64,000 nt of DNA from NCBI RefSeq assembly GCF_019316905.1, contig NZ_CP079216.1, forward strand, positions 1,488,001-1,552,000, in the 5' to 3' direction. The notes under the pieces are model-generated. The model was not told the DNA's origin. It worked only from the letters and a program-made list of their open reading frames with translations, and did no database searches. This document shows, piece after piece, positions 48,810 through 61,742 of this stretch (position 1 is the stretch's first letter; the number at the start of each line of letters is the position of its first letter). The DNA is from Tessaracoccus palaemonis (GTDB taxonomy: Bacteria > Actinomycetota > Actinomycetes > Propionibacteriales > Propionibacteriaceae). Position numbers and translations under genes: made by a program.

Positions 48810-49373
48810 ATGGCATCCACCAATGATCTGAAGAACGGAATGGTTCTCGACCTCGACGGCCAGCTGTGGCAGGTCCTCTGGTTCCAGCACCACAAGCCCG
48901 GCAAGGGCAACACCGTCGTCCGCACCAAGCTGAAGCACGTGCTGACCGGCAAGATCATTGACAAGACGTTCAACTCCGACACCAAGGTCGACACCGCCAC
49001 CGTCGACCGCCGCGAGATGCAGTACCTGTACCTCGACGGCGAGGACTACGTCTTCATGGACAACACCTCCTACGAGCAGTTCAACATCCCGGGCGAGACC
49101 GTCGGCGACGCCAAGGACTACATGCTCGAGAACCAGAACGCGATCGTCGCCACGCACGAGGGCAACCCTCTGTTCATCGAACTCCCGGCCTCGGTCGAGC
49201 TCGAGGTCACCTACACCGAGCCCGGCCTGCAGGGCGATCGCTCCACCGGCGGCACCAAGCCCGCGACGCTGGAGACCGGCAAGGTGATCCAGGTCCCGCT
49301 GTTCATCACGACGGGCGAGAAGATCAAGGTCGACACCCGCGACGCGTCCTACCAGGGCCGGGTCTCCAACTGA
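48810..49373 (+). CDS. efp: Elongation factor P
   Basis: 187 aa. The ATG at 48810 has AGGAG 7 nt upstream. Three beta-barrel domains: N-terminal KOW-like ([42 protein letters not shown]), OB ([20 protein letters not shown]) and C-terminal OB ([31 protein letters not shown]). The Lys in KPGKGN is the loop that reaches the ribosomal P-site. It relieves stalling at polyproline. It opens the efp-nusB-car block, 2 nt before nusB. Confidence 0.96.
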   Translation: MASTNDLKNGMVLDLDGQLWQVLWFQHHKPGKGNTVVRTKLKHVLTGKIIDKTFNSDTKVDTATVDRREMQYLYLDGEDYVFMDNTSYEQFNIPGETVGDAKDYMLENQNAIVATHEGNPLFIELPASVELEVTYTEPGLQGDRSTGGTKPATLETGKVIQVPLFITTGEKIKVDTRDASYQGRVSN

Positions 49374-49375
49374 CC

Positions 49376-49804
49376 ATGGCAGAGGTCGCCCCCCACTACG
49401 GCGCCCAGACGAAGGCGCGCAAGGCCGCCCTGGATATCCTGTTCATGGCGGAGCAGCGCGACGCCGGCCTGAGCGAGACATTCGCCGAGCAGCGGACGCT
49501 GAGCGGAAACCCGACCCGTGAGCTGACGCGCAGCATCATCCTCGGTGTCGTGGAGCACGGTCACGACATCGACACGCGCATCATGCACGCGACCACCGAC
49601 GCTTGGCCGATCGAGCGGATGCCGGCGGTCGACCGCAACCTGGCCCGCATCGCCATCTTCGAGATGGACTACACCGACACCCCGCCCCAGGCCGTGATCG
49701 CGGAAGCTGTCCGACTGGCGGGCGACCTTTCCACCGACGAATCACCGGCGTTCCTGAACGGACTATTGTCCAAGGCGCTGGCTGAGAAGCCCACGACGAA
49801 CTGA
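49376..49804 (+). CDS. nusB: Transcription antitermination factor NusB
   Basis: 142 aa. The all-helical NusB fold is seen in [18 protein letters not shown] and [21 protein letters not shown], with [28 protein letters not shown] as the C-terminal signature. It binds boxA RNA with S10 during rRNA transcription. Its ATG is 2 nt after the efp stop. In relatives pyrR-pyrB-pyrC often follow; here carA follows directly. Confidence 0.95.
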   Translation: MAEVAPHYGAQTKARKAALDILFMAEQRDAGLSETFAEQRTLSGNPTRELTRSIILGVVEHGHDIDTRIMHATTDAWPIERMPAVDRNLARIAIFEMDYTDTPPQAVIAEAVRLAGDLSTDESPAFLNGLLSKALAEKPTTN

Positions 49805-49818
49805 ACGAGAGGTCACGC

Positions 49819-50946
49819 ATGACTCCCATTCCTGCACTGTTGGTTCTGGAGGATGGGCGCGTGTTTCGTGGCCACTCCTTCGGCGCCGCCGGCGAGACGT
49901 TCGGCGAGCTGGTGTTCTCCACCGGGATGTCCGGCTACCAGGAGACCCTGACCGACCCCAGCTACCACCGGCAGGTCGTGCTTGCCACGGCGCCGCACAT
50001 CGGCAACACCGGCTGGAACGACGAGGACGACGAGTCCGCGCGCATCTGGGTCGCGGGCTACATCGTCCGCGACCCGGCACCCCGCCCGTCGAACTGGCGC
50101 TCGCGTCGCAGCCTCGACGCGGAGCTGGACCGCCAGGGCGTCGTCGGCATCGCCGGCATCGACACCCGGGCGCTGACCCGCCACGTCCGCGACGGGGGAG
50201 CGCTGCGCGTCGGCATCTCCACCACCACCACGGACCCGACGGCTCTGCTCGACAAGGTCCTCGCCCAGCCGCAGATGGCCGGCGCGGACCTCGTGGGCGA
50301 CGTGACCACAGCCGAGCCCTACGTCGTGCCTGCCGTCGGCGAGAAGCGCTTCACGGTCGCCGCGGTCGACCTCGGCATCAAGACGATGACGCCCACGCAG
50401 CTGGCGGCCCGCGGTATCGAGGTGCACGTGCTGCCCGCCTCCACCACCATCGACGAGATCCGCGCCATCGCACCCGACGGCGTGTTCTTCTCCAACGGGC
50501 CGGGCGACCCGGCCACGGCCGACGGCCCCGTCGCGCTGCTGCGCGAGGTCCTGCAGGCCGACATCCCCTACTTCGGCATCTGCTTCGGGAACCAGCTGTT
50601 CGGCCGGGCGCTGGGCTTCGGCACCTACAAGCTGAAGTTCGGCCACCGCGGCATCAACCAGCCGGTGATGGACCGCACCACCGGCAAGGTCGAGGTGACC
50701 GCGCACAACCACGGCTTCGCCGTCGACGCGCCCACCGACCGCGCCACCACCACCGAGTTCGGCGAGGCCACCGTGAGCCACGTCTGCCTCAACGACGACG
50801 TCGTCGAGGGCCTCGAGCTGCACCGCGACGGCCGCCTGGTCGGCTTCTCCGTGCAGTACCACCCGGAGGCCGCGGCCGGCCCCCACGACGCGAACTACCT
50901 GTTTGACCGCTTCGTCGACGTCATGTCGGCCGGAAAGGACGCCTGA
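49819..50946 (+). CDS. carA: Carbamoyl-phosphate synthase small subunit
   Basis: 375 aa. GAGAGG lies 7 nt before the ATG. The N-terminal domain has [42 protein letters not shown]. The class I glutamine amidotransferase domain has the catalytic Cys in [16 protein letters not shown] and the His-Glu pair in VQYHPEA. It supplies ammonia to CarB for pyrimidine and arginine synthesis. The carB start follows immediately. Confidence 0.96.
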   Translation: MTPIPALLVLEDGRVFRGHSFGAAGETFGELVFSTGMSGYQETLTDPSYHRQVVLATAPHIGNTGWNDEDDESARIWVAGYIVRDPAPRPSNWRSRRSLDAELDRQGVVGIAGIDTRALTRHVRDGGALRVGISTTTTDPTALLDKVLAQPQMAGADLVGDVTTAEPYVVPAVGEKRFTVAAVDLGIKTMTPTQLAARGIEVHVLPASTTIDEIRAIAPDGVFFSNGPGDPATADGPVALLREVLQADIPYFGICFGNQLFGRALGFGTYKLKFGHRGINQPVMDRTTGKVEVTAHNHGFAVDAPTDRATTTEFGEATVSHVCLNDDVVEGLELHRDGRLVGFSVQYHPEAAAGPHDANYLFDRFVDVMSAGKDA

Positions 50947-54260
<3,314 letters not shown>

Positions 54261-54264
<4 letters not shown>

Positions 54265-55313
54265 CCTCGACCGGAACCACCGCCCTGCGCTCGGCCTACC
54301 ACCTCGCCCGTGCCGGCCTCTTCCGGTACGCCGGGGGAGACCCGGAAAAGGTCCACGAGCTGACCATCAAGGTCCTCTCGAAGCTCCCCGGCGGCGGCCG
54401 GGGAAGGATGGCGGATCCGGTGACGGTCGCGGGCATCCGGTTCCCGAACCGCGTCGGCCTGGCGGCCGGCATGGACAAGGACGGCATCGCCGCGCACGCG
54501 TGGGCCCACTTCGGGTTCGGGTTCGCCGAGCTCGGCACGGTCTCGGCCAAGGCCCAGCCGGGCAATCCCCGGCCGCGGGTGTTCCGCGCCGTCGCGAGCC
54601 AGGGCATCGTCAACCGGATGGGGTTCAACAACCACGGCGCGACGCAATTGGCCGAGGTCCTCGGCCGACGGGGTGTGGCGCGCGGCAACCAGGCCCTCGG
54701 GATCCCGCTCGGGGTCTCGATCGGCAAGTCGAAGGTCACCCCCCTGGCGGAGGCCACCGACGACTACCTGTTCTCCCTGCGCCTGCTCGCCCCCTACGCC
54801 GACTACATCGCCGTCAACGTCTCCAGCCCCAACACGCCTGGCCTGCGCAGCCTGCAGGAGGCCCGCGAACTTGCCCGGCTCCTCGGGGCGCTGACGGGGG
54901 AGGCTGCCGAGTTGTCGGAGCGGCCGGTGCCGATCTTCGTGAAGCTCGCCCCCGACCTCGTCGGCGACGACCTCACCGAGACGCTCGCGGCCGTGGCGCA
55001 CTCGGGCGTCTCCGGAGTGATCGCCACCAACACGACCCTCGAGCGCGACGGGCTGGCCCCCGCCGACGCGCGGCTGGCGCAGGAGGAGGGCGGCCTCAGC
55101 GGGCGTCCGCTCACCGCGAAGGCGCTGGCCTTCGTCGAGCACCTCGCCACCACGGTCGACCTGCCCGTGATGGGGGTCGGAGGCATCATGAGCCCCGCGG
55201 ACGGGGCCCGCATGTTCGACGCGGGAGCCCAGCTGCTGCAGCTGTACACCGGATTCATCTACGAGGGCCCCGCGCTGATCCGCGGGATCCAGGAGCTGGA
55301 GAGCACCCGATGA
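54261..55313 (+). CDS. pyrD: Dihydroorotate dehydrogenase, class 2 (quinone-dependent)
   Basis: 350 aa from the GTG at 54261, overlapping the carB stop. The N-terminal helix extension ([27 protein letters not shown]) marks the membrane-associated class 2 enzyme. [26 protein letters not shown] and the catalytic Ser segment [14 protein letters not shown] are conserved, as are [11 protein letters not shown] and [20 protein letters not shown] (FMN phosphate site). It oxidises dihydroorotate and passes electrons to menaquinone. The stop overlaps pyrF. Confidence 0.95.
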
Positions 55314-56122
55314 GCACCTACGCCCAACGCCTGGCCGCCGCCACGACCGATCGCGGACGGCTGTGCGTCGGCATCGACCCCATGGCCTCGGTCCTGGACG
55401 CCTGGGGCCTCGACAACGACGTGGCGGGCCTCGAGGCCTGCGCACGCGGCATAGTAGAGCAGCTCGGCGGCACGGTCGCGGTGTTCAAGCCGCAGTCCGC
55501 GTTCTTCGAGGCACACGGCTCCGCGGGCGTCGCGGTGCTCGAGCGCGTGCTCGTCGACATCCGCGAGGCAGGCGCGCTCAGCATCCTGGATGTGAAGCGC
55601 GGAGACATCGGCTCCTCCATGGCCGGCTACGCCTCGGCCTTCCTCGGCGAGGGCGCGCCGCTGTGGGCCGACGCGATCACGCTCAGTCCCTACCTCGGCG
55701 TCGGCTCGCTCAGCCCCGCCATCGATGCCGCCGTGGCCGGCGGACAGGGCCTCTACGTCCTGGCACGCACCTCCAACCCCGACGGCGCCACCATCCAGCT
55801 GGCCGAGACCGCGGAGGGTACCGTCGCACAGCACGTCGTCGACACCGCGGCCAGTCTCAACGAGACCCGCGACAACGCCATCGGGCTGGTCGTCGGCGCG
55901 ACGCACGCCGACTCCGGTTGCCGCCTCGACGCCTTCAACGGCTCCCTGCTCGTGCCAGGCATCGGTGCGCAGGGCGGCACGGTGGAGTCGCTGGCATCGA
56001 TCTTCGGGCAGGCGCTCGGGCACGTGCTGCCCACGGCCAGCCGGGAGGTCATCGGACACGGCGCCGGCGAACTGACGGCCCGGGCCGGGCGGCTGCTCGC
56101 CCAGGTTGCCGTACTGGGCTGA
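55310..56122 (+). CDS. pyrF: Orotidine-5'-phosphate decarboxylase, type 2
   Basis: 270 aa from the ATG inside the pyrD stop (ATGA). Type 2 OMPDC is typical of actinobacteria: RGRLCVGIDPMASVLDAWGL, VAVFKPQSAFFEAHGSAGVAVLE, the catalytic SILDVKRGDIGSSMAGYA, and TLSPYLG. It forms UMP from OMP. It ends the car-pyr run. Confidence 0.94.
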   Translation: MSTYAQRLAAATTDRGRLCVGIDPMASVLDAWGLDNDVAGLEACARGIVEQLGGTVAVFKPQSAFFEAHGSAGVAVLERVLVDIREAGALSILDVKRGDIGSSMAGYASAFLGEGAPLWADAITLSPYLGVGSLSPAIDAAVAGGQGLYVLARTSNPDGATIQLAETAEGTVAQHVVDTAASLNETRDNAIGLVVGATHADSGCRLDAFNGSLLVPGIGAQGGTVESLASIFGQALGHVLPTASREVIGHGAGELTARAGRLLAQVAVLG

Positions 56123-56172
56123 GAATCTTCCCTACTAGGGCTTTGACTGCGCGATTCAGTGTTCCGCCGCGC

Positions 56173-56201
56173 TTCGGTATGGCTCACCTGCGCGCTAGAT
56201 T
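56173..56201 (+). promoter_or_regulatory. Putative mihF promoter
   Basis: TTCGGT (56173-56178) and TAGATT (56196-56201) are separated by 17 nt in the 139-bp gap after pyrF. This would give mihF a leader of about 55 nt. The -35 is weak. Confidence 0.4.
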
Positions 56202-56261
56202 GCACCTGTTCGGTAAACACATCGCCGTCGGTGACGACGGCCGGGAACGGGGTTGGACACA

Positions 56262-56573
56262 ATGGCAATTCCTCAGTTGAGCACGGAGCAGCTGGAGGCC
56301 GCGCGCAGTGCGGCGACCGAGGCCCGGCGCGCCCGCGCTGAGCTGAAGGAGCAGGTCAAGAACGGCAGCCTCAGCTTCACCGAGGCGCTGAACAAGGCTG
56401 TCGACGACGACACGCTCTCGCGCATCAAGGTGATCGACCTGCTGCGTGCGCTGCCGCGGGTCGGGGTCACGCGCGCCACCGAGATCATGGAGAACCTGCA
56501 GATCGCCCCCAACCGCCGCATCCGCGGACTCGGGCGCCATCAGGTCGACCGCCTCACGGAGCTGTTCGCCTGA
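56262..56573 (+). CDS. mihF: Actinobacterial integration host factor mIHF
   Basis: 103 aa from the ATG at 56262; a TTG at 56253 is the alternative. A long N-terminal helix (LSTEQLEAARSAATEARRARAELKEQVKNG) precedes a helix-two-turn-helix DNA-binding region (LLRALPRVGVTRATEIMENLQIAPNRRIRGLG). mIHF is an essential actinobacterial nucleoid protein unrelated in fold to E. coli IHF. The pyrF-mihF-gmk-rpoZ order is a conserved actinobacterial arrangement. Confidence 0.95.
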   Translation: MAIPQLSTEQLEAARSAATEARRARAELKEQVKNGSLSFTEALNKAVDDDTLSRIKVIDLLRALPRVGVTRATEIMENLQIAPNRRIRGLGRHQVDRLTELFA

Positions 56574-56576
56574 CGA

Positions 56577-56582
56577 TATCCT
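56577..56582 (+). promoter_or_regulatory. -10 element for leaderless gmk transcript
   Basis: TATCCT is 7 nt before the gmk GTG, and only 16 nt separate the mihF stop from the start. No Shine-Dalgarno is visible. Confidence 0.4.
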
Positions 56583-56589
56583 CATCGCT

Positions 56590-57144
56590 GTGACGGATTC
56601 TCAGGTGTGGGTGATCTCCGGTCCGAGCGCGGTCGGCAAGGGCACAGTGTGCGCCCGGCTCAAGGAGCGCTACCCGCAGGCGTACTACTCGATCTCCATG
56701 ACCACCAGGCCACCGCGTGTCGGCGAGGTGGACGGCGAGTCGTACTACTTCGTCACCCCCGACAGGTTCGCCGAGCTGGCCGCCGAGGGCGAGCTGCTCG
56801 AATGGGCCGTCGTGCACGGCATCAACTCCTACGGAACCCCGCGCGGCCCGGTCCTCGAGGCCCTCTCCCGGGGGCAGCAGGTCGTCCTGGAGATCGACCT
56901 GCAGGGTGCGCGCCAGGTCAAGGAAAACCTGCCGGAGGCACGGCTGATCTTCCTTGCCCCGCCGTCCTGGGACGAGCTTGTGAGCCGACTCAAGGGGCGT
57001 GGCACGGAGGACGAGGCCACGCAGGCCCGCAGGCTCGCCACGGCCAGGGTCGAGTTGCAGGACATGGCCGAGGCGGACCACGTCATCGTCAACGAGCGCC
57101 TCGATGAAACTGTGGACGCTCTGGTAAGCTTGATGGGCCTGTGA
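56590..57144 (+). CDS. gmk: Guanylate kinase
   Basis: 184 aa from the GTG at 56590. It phosphorylates GMP to GDP. P-loop GPSAVGKGTV, the GMP-binding YYSISMTTRPPRVGEVDGESYYFVT, VLEIDLQGARQVKENLPEARLIFLAPPS and the lid/C-terminal RLATARVELQDMAEADHVIVNERLDE are all canonical. rpoZ starts 27 nt later. Confidence 0.95.
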   Translation: MTDSQVWVISGPSAVGKGTVCARLKERYPQAYYSISMTTRPPRVGEVDGESYYFVTPDRFAELAAEGELLEWAVVHGINSYGTPRGPVLEALSRGQQVVLEIDLQGARQVKENLPEARLIFLAPPSWDELVSRLKGRGTEDEATQARRLATARVELQDMAEADHVIVNERLDETVDALVSLMGL

Positions 57145-57171
57145 TCAATCACCCATCTTCGAAGGATCACC

Positions 57172-57516
57172 TTGAACACTCAGCCTGAAGGCATCACCAA
57201 CCCGCCGATCGACGGTCTGCTGGAGAACATCGACTCCAAGTACCGCCTCGTGCTGTTCGCCGCCAAGCGTGCACGCCAGATCAACGCGTACTACTCGCAG
57301 CTCGGCGAGGGCCTGCTCGAGAACGTCGGCCCCATGGTCGCCGCCGCTCCCGAGGAGAAGCCTCTCTCGATCGCTCTGCGCGAGATGGAGGAGGGCCTCC
57401 TGAAGTACACCGAGATCGACCCGAATGAAGAGGTCACCACGACCGAGGTCGACCCGGCCTTCACCTTCGTCGACCCCTTCGCCACGGGCGAGGAGACCGA
57501 GACCACCCAGGCCTGA
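57172..57516 (+). CDS. rpoZ: RNA polymerase omega subunit
   Basis: 114 aa with a TTG start at 57172, GAAGGA 5 nt upstream. The omega core is [31 protein letters not shown] followed by [15 protein letters not shown]. An acidic Thr/Glu-rich C-terminal extension (about 85-114) is found in many actinobacterial omega proteins. It stabilises beta-prime assembly and in other bacteria binds ppGpp. Confidence 0.94.
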   Translation: MNTQPEGITNPPIDGLLENIDSKYRLVLFAAKRARQINAYYSQLGEGLLENVGPMVAAAPEEKPLSIALREMEEGLLKYTEIDPNEEVTTTEVDPAFTFVDPFATGEETETTQA

Positions 57517-57540
57517 GGTCCATCCGGCCAACCCCCGGGG

Positions 57541-57591
57541 GGCGGCTTGTCGCCGCCATCGCACCCCATTGTCGATGCGGCTTGTCGCCGC
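57541..57591 (+). repeat. Two copies of a GCGGC-TTGTC-GCCGC hairpin before metK
   Basis: Hairpin 1 is at 57541-57557 and hairpin 2 at 57577-57591; both have the loop TTGTC and share a 15-nt core. They fill the gap between rpoZ and metK, where coaBC is found in many relatives. They could be a terminator/attenuator pair or a deletion scar. No SAM riboswitch fold was recognised. Confidence 0.65.
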
Positions 57592-57608
57592 GCTAGGAGT
57601 GCTCTGTC

Positions 57609-58796
57609 ATGAGCCGTCTATTCACCTCCGAGTCGGTGACCGAGGGTCATCCCGACAAGATCGCGGACTCGATCTCCGACGCCGTGCTCGACGGCCTGCT
57701 CCGGCAGGACCCGAACGCACGCGTCGCCGTCGAGACGCTCATCACCACGGGCCTCGTGGTCGTCGCCGGCGAGGTCTCCACCTCCGGCTACGTCGACGTC
57801 GCCTCGCTGGCCCGCCAGCGGATCCTCAACATCGGCTACGACTCGTCCGCCAAGGGATTCGACGGCTCCTCCTGCGGGGTGAGCGTCGCGATCGGCAACC
57901 AGTCTCCCGACATCGCCCAGGGCGTCAACGAGGCCTACGAGCACCGTGTCGAGGTCGACGGGGACGTCGCGAGTCTGCAGGGCGCCGGCGATCAGGGCCT
58001 GATGTTCGGCTACGCCTGCGACGAGACCCCATCCCTGATGCCGCTGCCGATCGACGTCGCCCACCGACTGGCCGAGCAGCTCACCGCGGTGCGGAAGAAC
58101 GGCACCCTCGACTACCTGCGGCCCGACGGCAAGACCCAGGTCACCGTCGCCTACGACGCCCAGGGGGCAGTCGAGGGCATCGACACCGTCGTGGTCAGCA
58201 GCCAGCACCACCAGGACGCCACCCAGTCGCGCATTGCGGCCGATCTGCGCCGAGAGGTCATCGGCCCGGTGCTCGAGGGCTACGGGCTCGGCACCCCCGG
58301 CCGCGTGCTGGTCAACCCGACGGGCAAGTTCGTCATCGGCGGGCCCATGGGCGACGCCGGCGTCACTGGCCGCAAGATCATCGTCGACACGTACGGCGGC
58401 ATGGCCCGCCACGGCGGCGGCGCCTTCTCCGGCAAGGATCCGTCGAAGGTCGACCGCTCCGCCGCCTACGCGATGCGCTGGGTGGCCAAGAACGTCGTCG
58501 CGGCAGGGCTGGCCCGCCGCTGCGAGGTGCAGGTCGCCTACGCGATCGGCAAGGCGCACCCGGTCGGCTTCTACCTCGATACGTTCGGCACCTCCGCCGT
58601 CCCCGAGTCTCAGATCCGCGACGCCGTGCTCGCCACGTTCGATCTGCGGCCCGGTGCCATCATCTCCGACCTCGACCTGCTACGCCCCATCTACAGCGAC
58701 GTGACGGTCTACGGCCACTTCGGCCGCAACCTGCCCAACGCCACCTGGGAGCGGACCGACCGCGCCGCCGCGCTGGCGGCCGCCGTCAAGGGGTGA
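57609..58796 (+). CDS. metK: S-adenosylmethionine synthetase
   Basis: 395 aa. AGGAG lies 10 nt before the [31 protein letters not shown] is the N-terminal signature; [12 protein letters not shown] and the P-loop [19 protein letters not shown] are canonical. It makes SAM from ATP and methionine. It is followed 4 nt later by priA. Confidence 0.97.
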   Translation: MSRLFTSESVTEGHPDKIADSISDAVLDGLLRQDPNARVAVETLITTGLVVVAGEVSTSGYVDVASLARQRILNIGYDSSAKGFDGSSCGVSVAIGNQSPDIAQGVNEAYEHRVEVDGDVASLQGAGDQGLMFGYACDETPSLMPLPIDVAHRLAEQLTAVRKNGTLDYLRPDGKTQVTVAYDAQGAVEGIDTVVVSSQHHQDATQSRIAADLRREVIGPVLEGYGLGTPGRVLVNPTGKFVIGGPMGDAGVTGRKIIVDTYGGMARHGGGAFSGKDPSKVDRSAAYAMRWVAKNVVAAGLARRCEVQVAYAIGKAHPVGFYLDTFGTSAVPESQIRDAVLATFDLRPGAIISDLDLLRPIYSDVTVYGHFGRNLPNATWERTDRAAALAAAVKG

Positions 58797-58800
58797 GCGC

Positions 58801-60771
58801 GTGACCGGTGGGCAGCCTGCGCTGATGGGCGCCCACCGGGGCGCGCCGCGCCGCATCGCGCGCGTGGCGGTCGACGTGCCGCTGTCACACCTTGACCGGC
58901 TCTTCGACTACGAGATTGGTGACAAGCTCGCGGACGACGCGGTCGTCGGCGCGCGGGTCCAGGTCCGCTTCAGCGGCCAGCAGCAGCGCGGCTGGATCGT
59001 CGAGCTCACCGAAGAGTCCGACGTCGAGACGCTCGCGCCGCTCGGCAAGGTGATCTCGAGCGAACCCGTCATGACCCCCGCCGTGTACGGCCTCATCCGG
59101 GCGGTCGCGGACCACTACGCCGGCACCTTCGCCGACGTGTCCCGGCTTGCGGTGCCGCCGCGCCACGCCAGCACGGAGAAGGCCGCCCAGCGCGTCTGGC
59201 CCCAGCCTCTCGAGGCCCCCGCGCCGACGGTGCTGCCCTCCTACCCGGCGGGCGGGTCGTTCCTCGACGCGGTCCGGGAGGGGCGCTCGCCCCGCGCCCT
59301 GTGGCAGGTGGCCGCGGTGCACGGCGGCCCCGGGGACCTGGTCGGCGGGATTGTCGAGGCCGTCGCCGCGACGCTCCACTCCGGCCGGTCCGCGCTGATC
59401 GTGGTGCCCACCGTCCGGGACCTCACCTCGGCCACCGGGCGCCTGGTGGAGGTCTTCGGTCACGGATGCGTCGGCACCCTGTCGGCCGACGCGGGGCAGT
59501 CCGCCCGCTACCGTAACTACCTGGCCGCGCTGCGCGGCGAGGCGAGGATCATGATCGGCACCAGGGCGGCGATGTTCGCGCCGCTGACGGATCTTGGCCT
59601 GATCGTCGTCGTCGACGACGGCAACGACGCACACGCCGAGCCTCGGACCCCACACCCGCATCCCCGCTCCGTGGCAGTCCTGCGGGCCGCCCGGGACTCG
59701 GCCGCCCTGCTGCTCGCGGGTCACGGGCGGAGCACGGATGCGCAGGCGCTGCTGCGCCGCGGCTGGCTCGGGGACCTCACGCTGCCCCCAGGCCCGGCGC
59801 GTGAGGTCTCGGCCCCGGTGCGGGCCGTGGACGCCAGGGACCGCCAACGGGACCCGGCCGCCGCCCGGCTGCGCATCCCGTCGGTTGCCTTCCGGTTCCT
59901 GCGCGACCACCTGTCCGCCGGCCCCGTGCTCGTGCAGGTGCCCCGCGTCGGACACTCGGCCACGCTGCGCTGCGCACGCTGCCGCAACCTCGCCCGCTGT
60001 CCGAAGTGCTCGGGCCCGATGCGTGCCCGCCGACGGGATCAGCCGGAGTGCGCCCTGTGCGGCTTTCGGCCGGCCAGGTGGAACTGCCCGCACTGCCACA
60101 CCTCGCAGCTGGAGACCCCGCTGCCCGGCGCCGCCCGCACCGCGGAGGAGCTCGCCCGGGCGTTCCCCGGCGTGCTCGCCGTCAACAGCTCTGCCGACCG
60201 GATCCGCGACGAGATCACCGATGAGCCGGCGATCGTCGTCGCGACTCCCGGCGCGGAGCCGAGGTCGCCATCCGGCTACGCCGGTGTGCTGATCCTCGAC
60301 GCGGACGTCACGCTCGCCCGCGCGGACCTTCGCGCCGGCGAGGAGGCCGTGCGCCGGTGGAGCGCAGCGGCCGCGCTGGCGAGGGCGCCCCGCGATGGGG
60401 GGTCGGTGCTGATCGTCGGGGAGTCCACGCATCCGGCGGTGCAGGCGCTGATGCGGGCGGACCTGCAGGGCTACATCTCCCGCGAGCTCGACGACCGCGC
60501 CGACGCCGGCCTCGTGCCGGCCGTGAAGCTCGCCCGCATCGTCGGGGACAAGGAGGCGCTCGACGATTTCCTCGACAACGACGACTGGGCGGGTGTCCAG
60601 GTGCTCGGCCCCACCGAGGTCGACGACGATCAGTGGGCCGCGCTGCTCAGGGCGCCGCTCGACGGGGCTCGCGACCTCGTGCGTCGCGTCAAGCACGCCG
60701 CCGCCATCCGCTCCGCCCGCAAGGAACGCGGCCTGCTCAGCGTCACGGTCGACCCGGAGACGCTCGGCTGA
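58801..60771 (+). CDS. priA: PriA-like primosomal protein N' lacking helicase motifs
   Basis: 656 aa with a GTG start 4 nt after metK. The N-terminal DNA-binding domains (RIARVAVDVPLSHLDRLFDYEIGD ... GARVQVRFSGQQQRGWIVE) are normal. The ATPase part is degenerate: where Walker A G-x-x-G-x-G-K-T should be there is AVHGGPGDLVGGIV, and the DEEH box reads VVVDDGNDAHAEPRTPHPH. The zinc-binding Cys array (CARCRNLARCPKC ... CALCGF ... CPHC) is intact. Such proteins are usual in actinobacteria and probably act in replication restart or helicase loading without unwinding. Confidence 0.92.
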   Translation: MTGGQPALMGAHRGAPRRIARVAVDVPLSHLDRLFDYEIGDKLADDAVVGARVQVRFSGQQQRGWIVELTEESDVETLAPLGKVISSEPVMTPAVYGLIRAVADHYAGTFADVSRLAVPPRHASTEKAAQRVWPQPLEAPAPTVLPSYPAGGSFLDAVREGRSPRALWQVAAVHGGPGDLVGGIVEAVAATLHSGRSALIVVPTVRDLTSATGRLVEVFGHGCVGTLSADAGQSARYRNYLAALRGEARIMIGTRAAMFAPLTDLGLIVVVDDGNDAHAEPRTPHPHPRSVAVLRAARDSAALLLAGHGRSTDAQALLRRGWLGDLTLPPGPAREVSAPVRAVDARDRQRDPAAARLRIPSVAFRFLRDHLSAGPVLVQVPRVGHSATLRCARCRNLARCPKCSGPMRARRRDQPECALCGFRPARWNCPHCHTSQLETPLPGAARTAEELARAFPGVLAVNSSADRIRDEITDEPAIVVATPGAEPRSPSGYAGVLILDADVTLARADLRAGEEAVRRWSAAAALARAPRDGGSVLIVGESTHPAVQALMRADLQGYISRELDDRADAGLVPAVKLARIVGDKEALDDFLDNDDWAGVQVLGPTEVDDDQWAALLRAPLDGARDLVRRVKHAAAIRSARKERGLLSVTVDPETLG

Positions 60772-60830
60772 TCGCGGCTGGCGGCGACCAGTAGGCTTGC
60801 CGCTGCACCCGCCATCCTCAGGAGGTCACC

Positions 60831-61742
60831 ATGCGGCTCGTGTTCGCCGGCACCCCGGACGTCGCGGTCCCGGCGCTCGATGCGCTCACGGACTCAGCCC
60901 ACGAGGTGGTCGCGGTCCTCACACGGCCCGACGCGCCCGCCGGTCGCGGCCGCAGGCTCACGCCGTCGCCGGTCGCGGCACGCGCCGAGGAGCTGGGGCT
61001 CGAGATCCTCAAGCCTGCGCACCCCCGCGACGCGCACTTCCAGGACCGGCTGCGGGAGCTGGCCCCCGACGTCTGCCCCGTCGTCGCGTACGGGGCGCTG
61101 CTGCCGCAGACTGCGCTCGACATCCCCACGCACGGCTGGGTGAACCTCCACTTCTCGCTGCTGCCGCGATGGCGCGGCGCAGCCCCGGTGCAGCGGGCGG
61201 TGATGGCCGGAGACGCGGAGATCGGCACATCCTGCTTCGAGATCGTGCGTGCCCTCGACGCAGGCGACGTCTACCTGACCGAATCGTTCCCCATGCCCGA
61301 CGCGACCGCGGGCGAACTGCTGGCCCAGCTCGCCGAGAGCGGCGCACGACAGCTCACCCGGACCATCGACCTGATCGCGGCGGGCATCCACCCGACGCCG
61401 CAGGCCGACGACGGCGTGACGCTAGCCGCCAAGATCACCGTCGAGGAGGCTCGGCTCGACCTCCGCCGCCCCGCCGGCGAGCTGCGGAACCACATCATGG
61501 GCTGCTCACCCGACCCCGGCGCCTGGTGCGAGCTCGACGGCCAACGATTCAAGATCTACCGGGCCCGCGTCGCCGAGCCCCTCGACCTCGGCCCCGGCCG
61601 GCTGAGCGCCACCAAGCGGCAGCTGTTCGTCGGCACCGGCGATGGCACGCTCGAGCTGCTGGAGGTCCAGGCCCCGGGGAAGAAGCGGATGGCGGCGATC
61701 GACTGGGCCCGTCAGGGCGTGACCGGCAAGGTCCTCTCGTGA
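60831..61742 (+). CDS. fmt: Methionyl-tRNA formyltransferase
   Basis: 303 aa. AGGAGG is 6 nt before the ATG. The formyl-THF domain is MRLVFAGTPDVAVPALDAL, then GWVNLHFSLLPRWRGAAPVQRAVMAGD (catalytic Asn-His region), followed by a C-terminal OB-like tRNA domain (residues about 205-303). It formylates Met-tRNAi. The stop overlaps rsmB (GTGA). Confidence 0.96.
   Translation: MRLVFAGTPDVAVPALDALTDSAHEVVAVLTRPDAPAGRGRRLTPSPVAARAEELGLEILKPAHPRDAHFQDRLRELAPDVCPVVAYGALLPQTALDIPTHGWVNLHFSLLPRWRGAAPVQRAVMAGDAEIGTSCFEIVRALDAGDVYLTESFPMPDATAGELLAQLAESGARQLTRTIDLIAAGIHPTPQADDGVTLAAKITVEEARLDLRRPAGELRNHIMGCSPDPGAWCELDGQRFKIYRARVAEPLDLGPGRLSATKRQLFVGTGDGTLELLEVQAPGKKRMAAIDWARQGVTGKVLS

Noticed and set aside
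57517-57608. SAM riboswitch upstream of metK
   Set aside because: The leader is only 92 nt and holds two simple hairpins; no SAM-aptamer layout could be traced.
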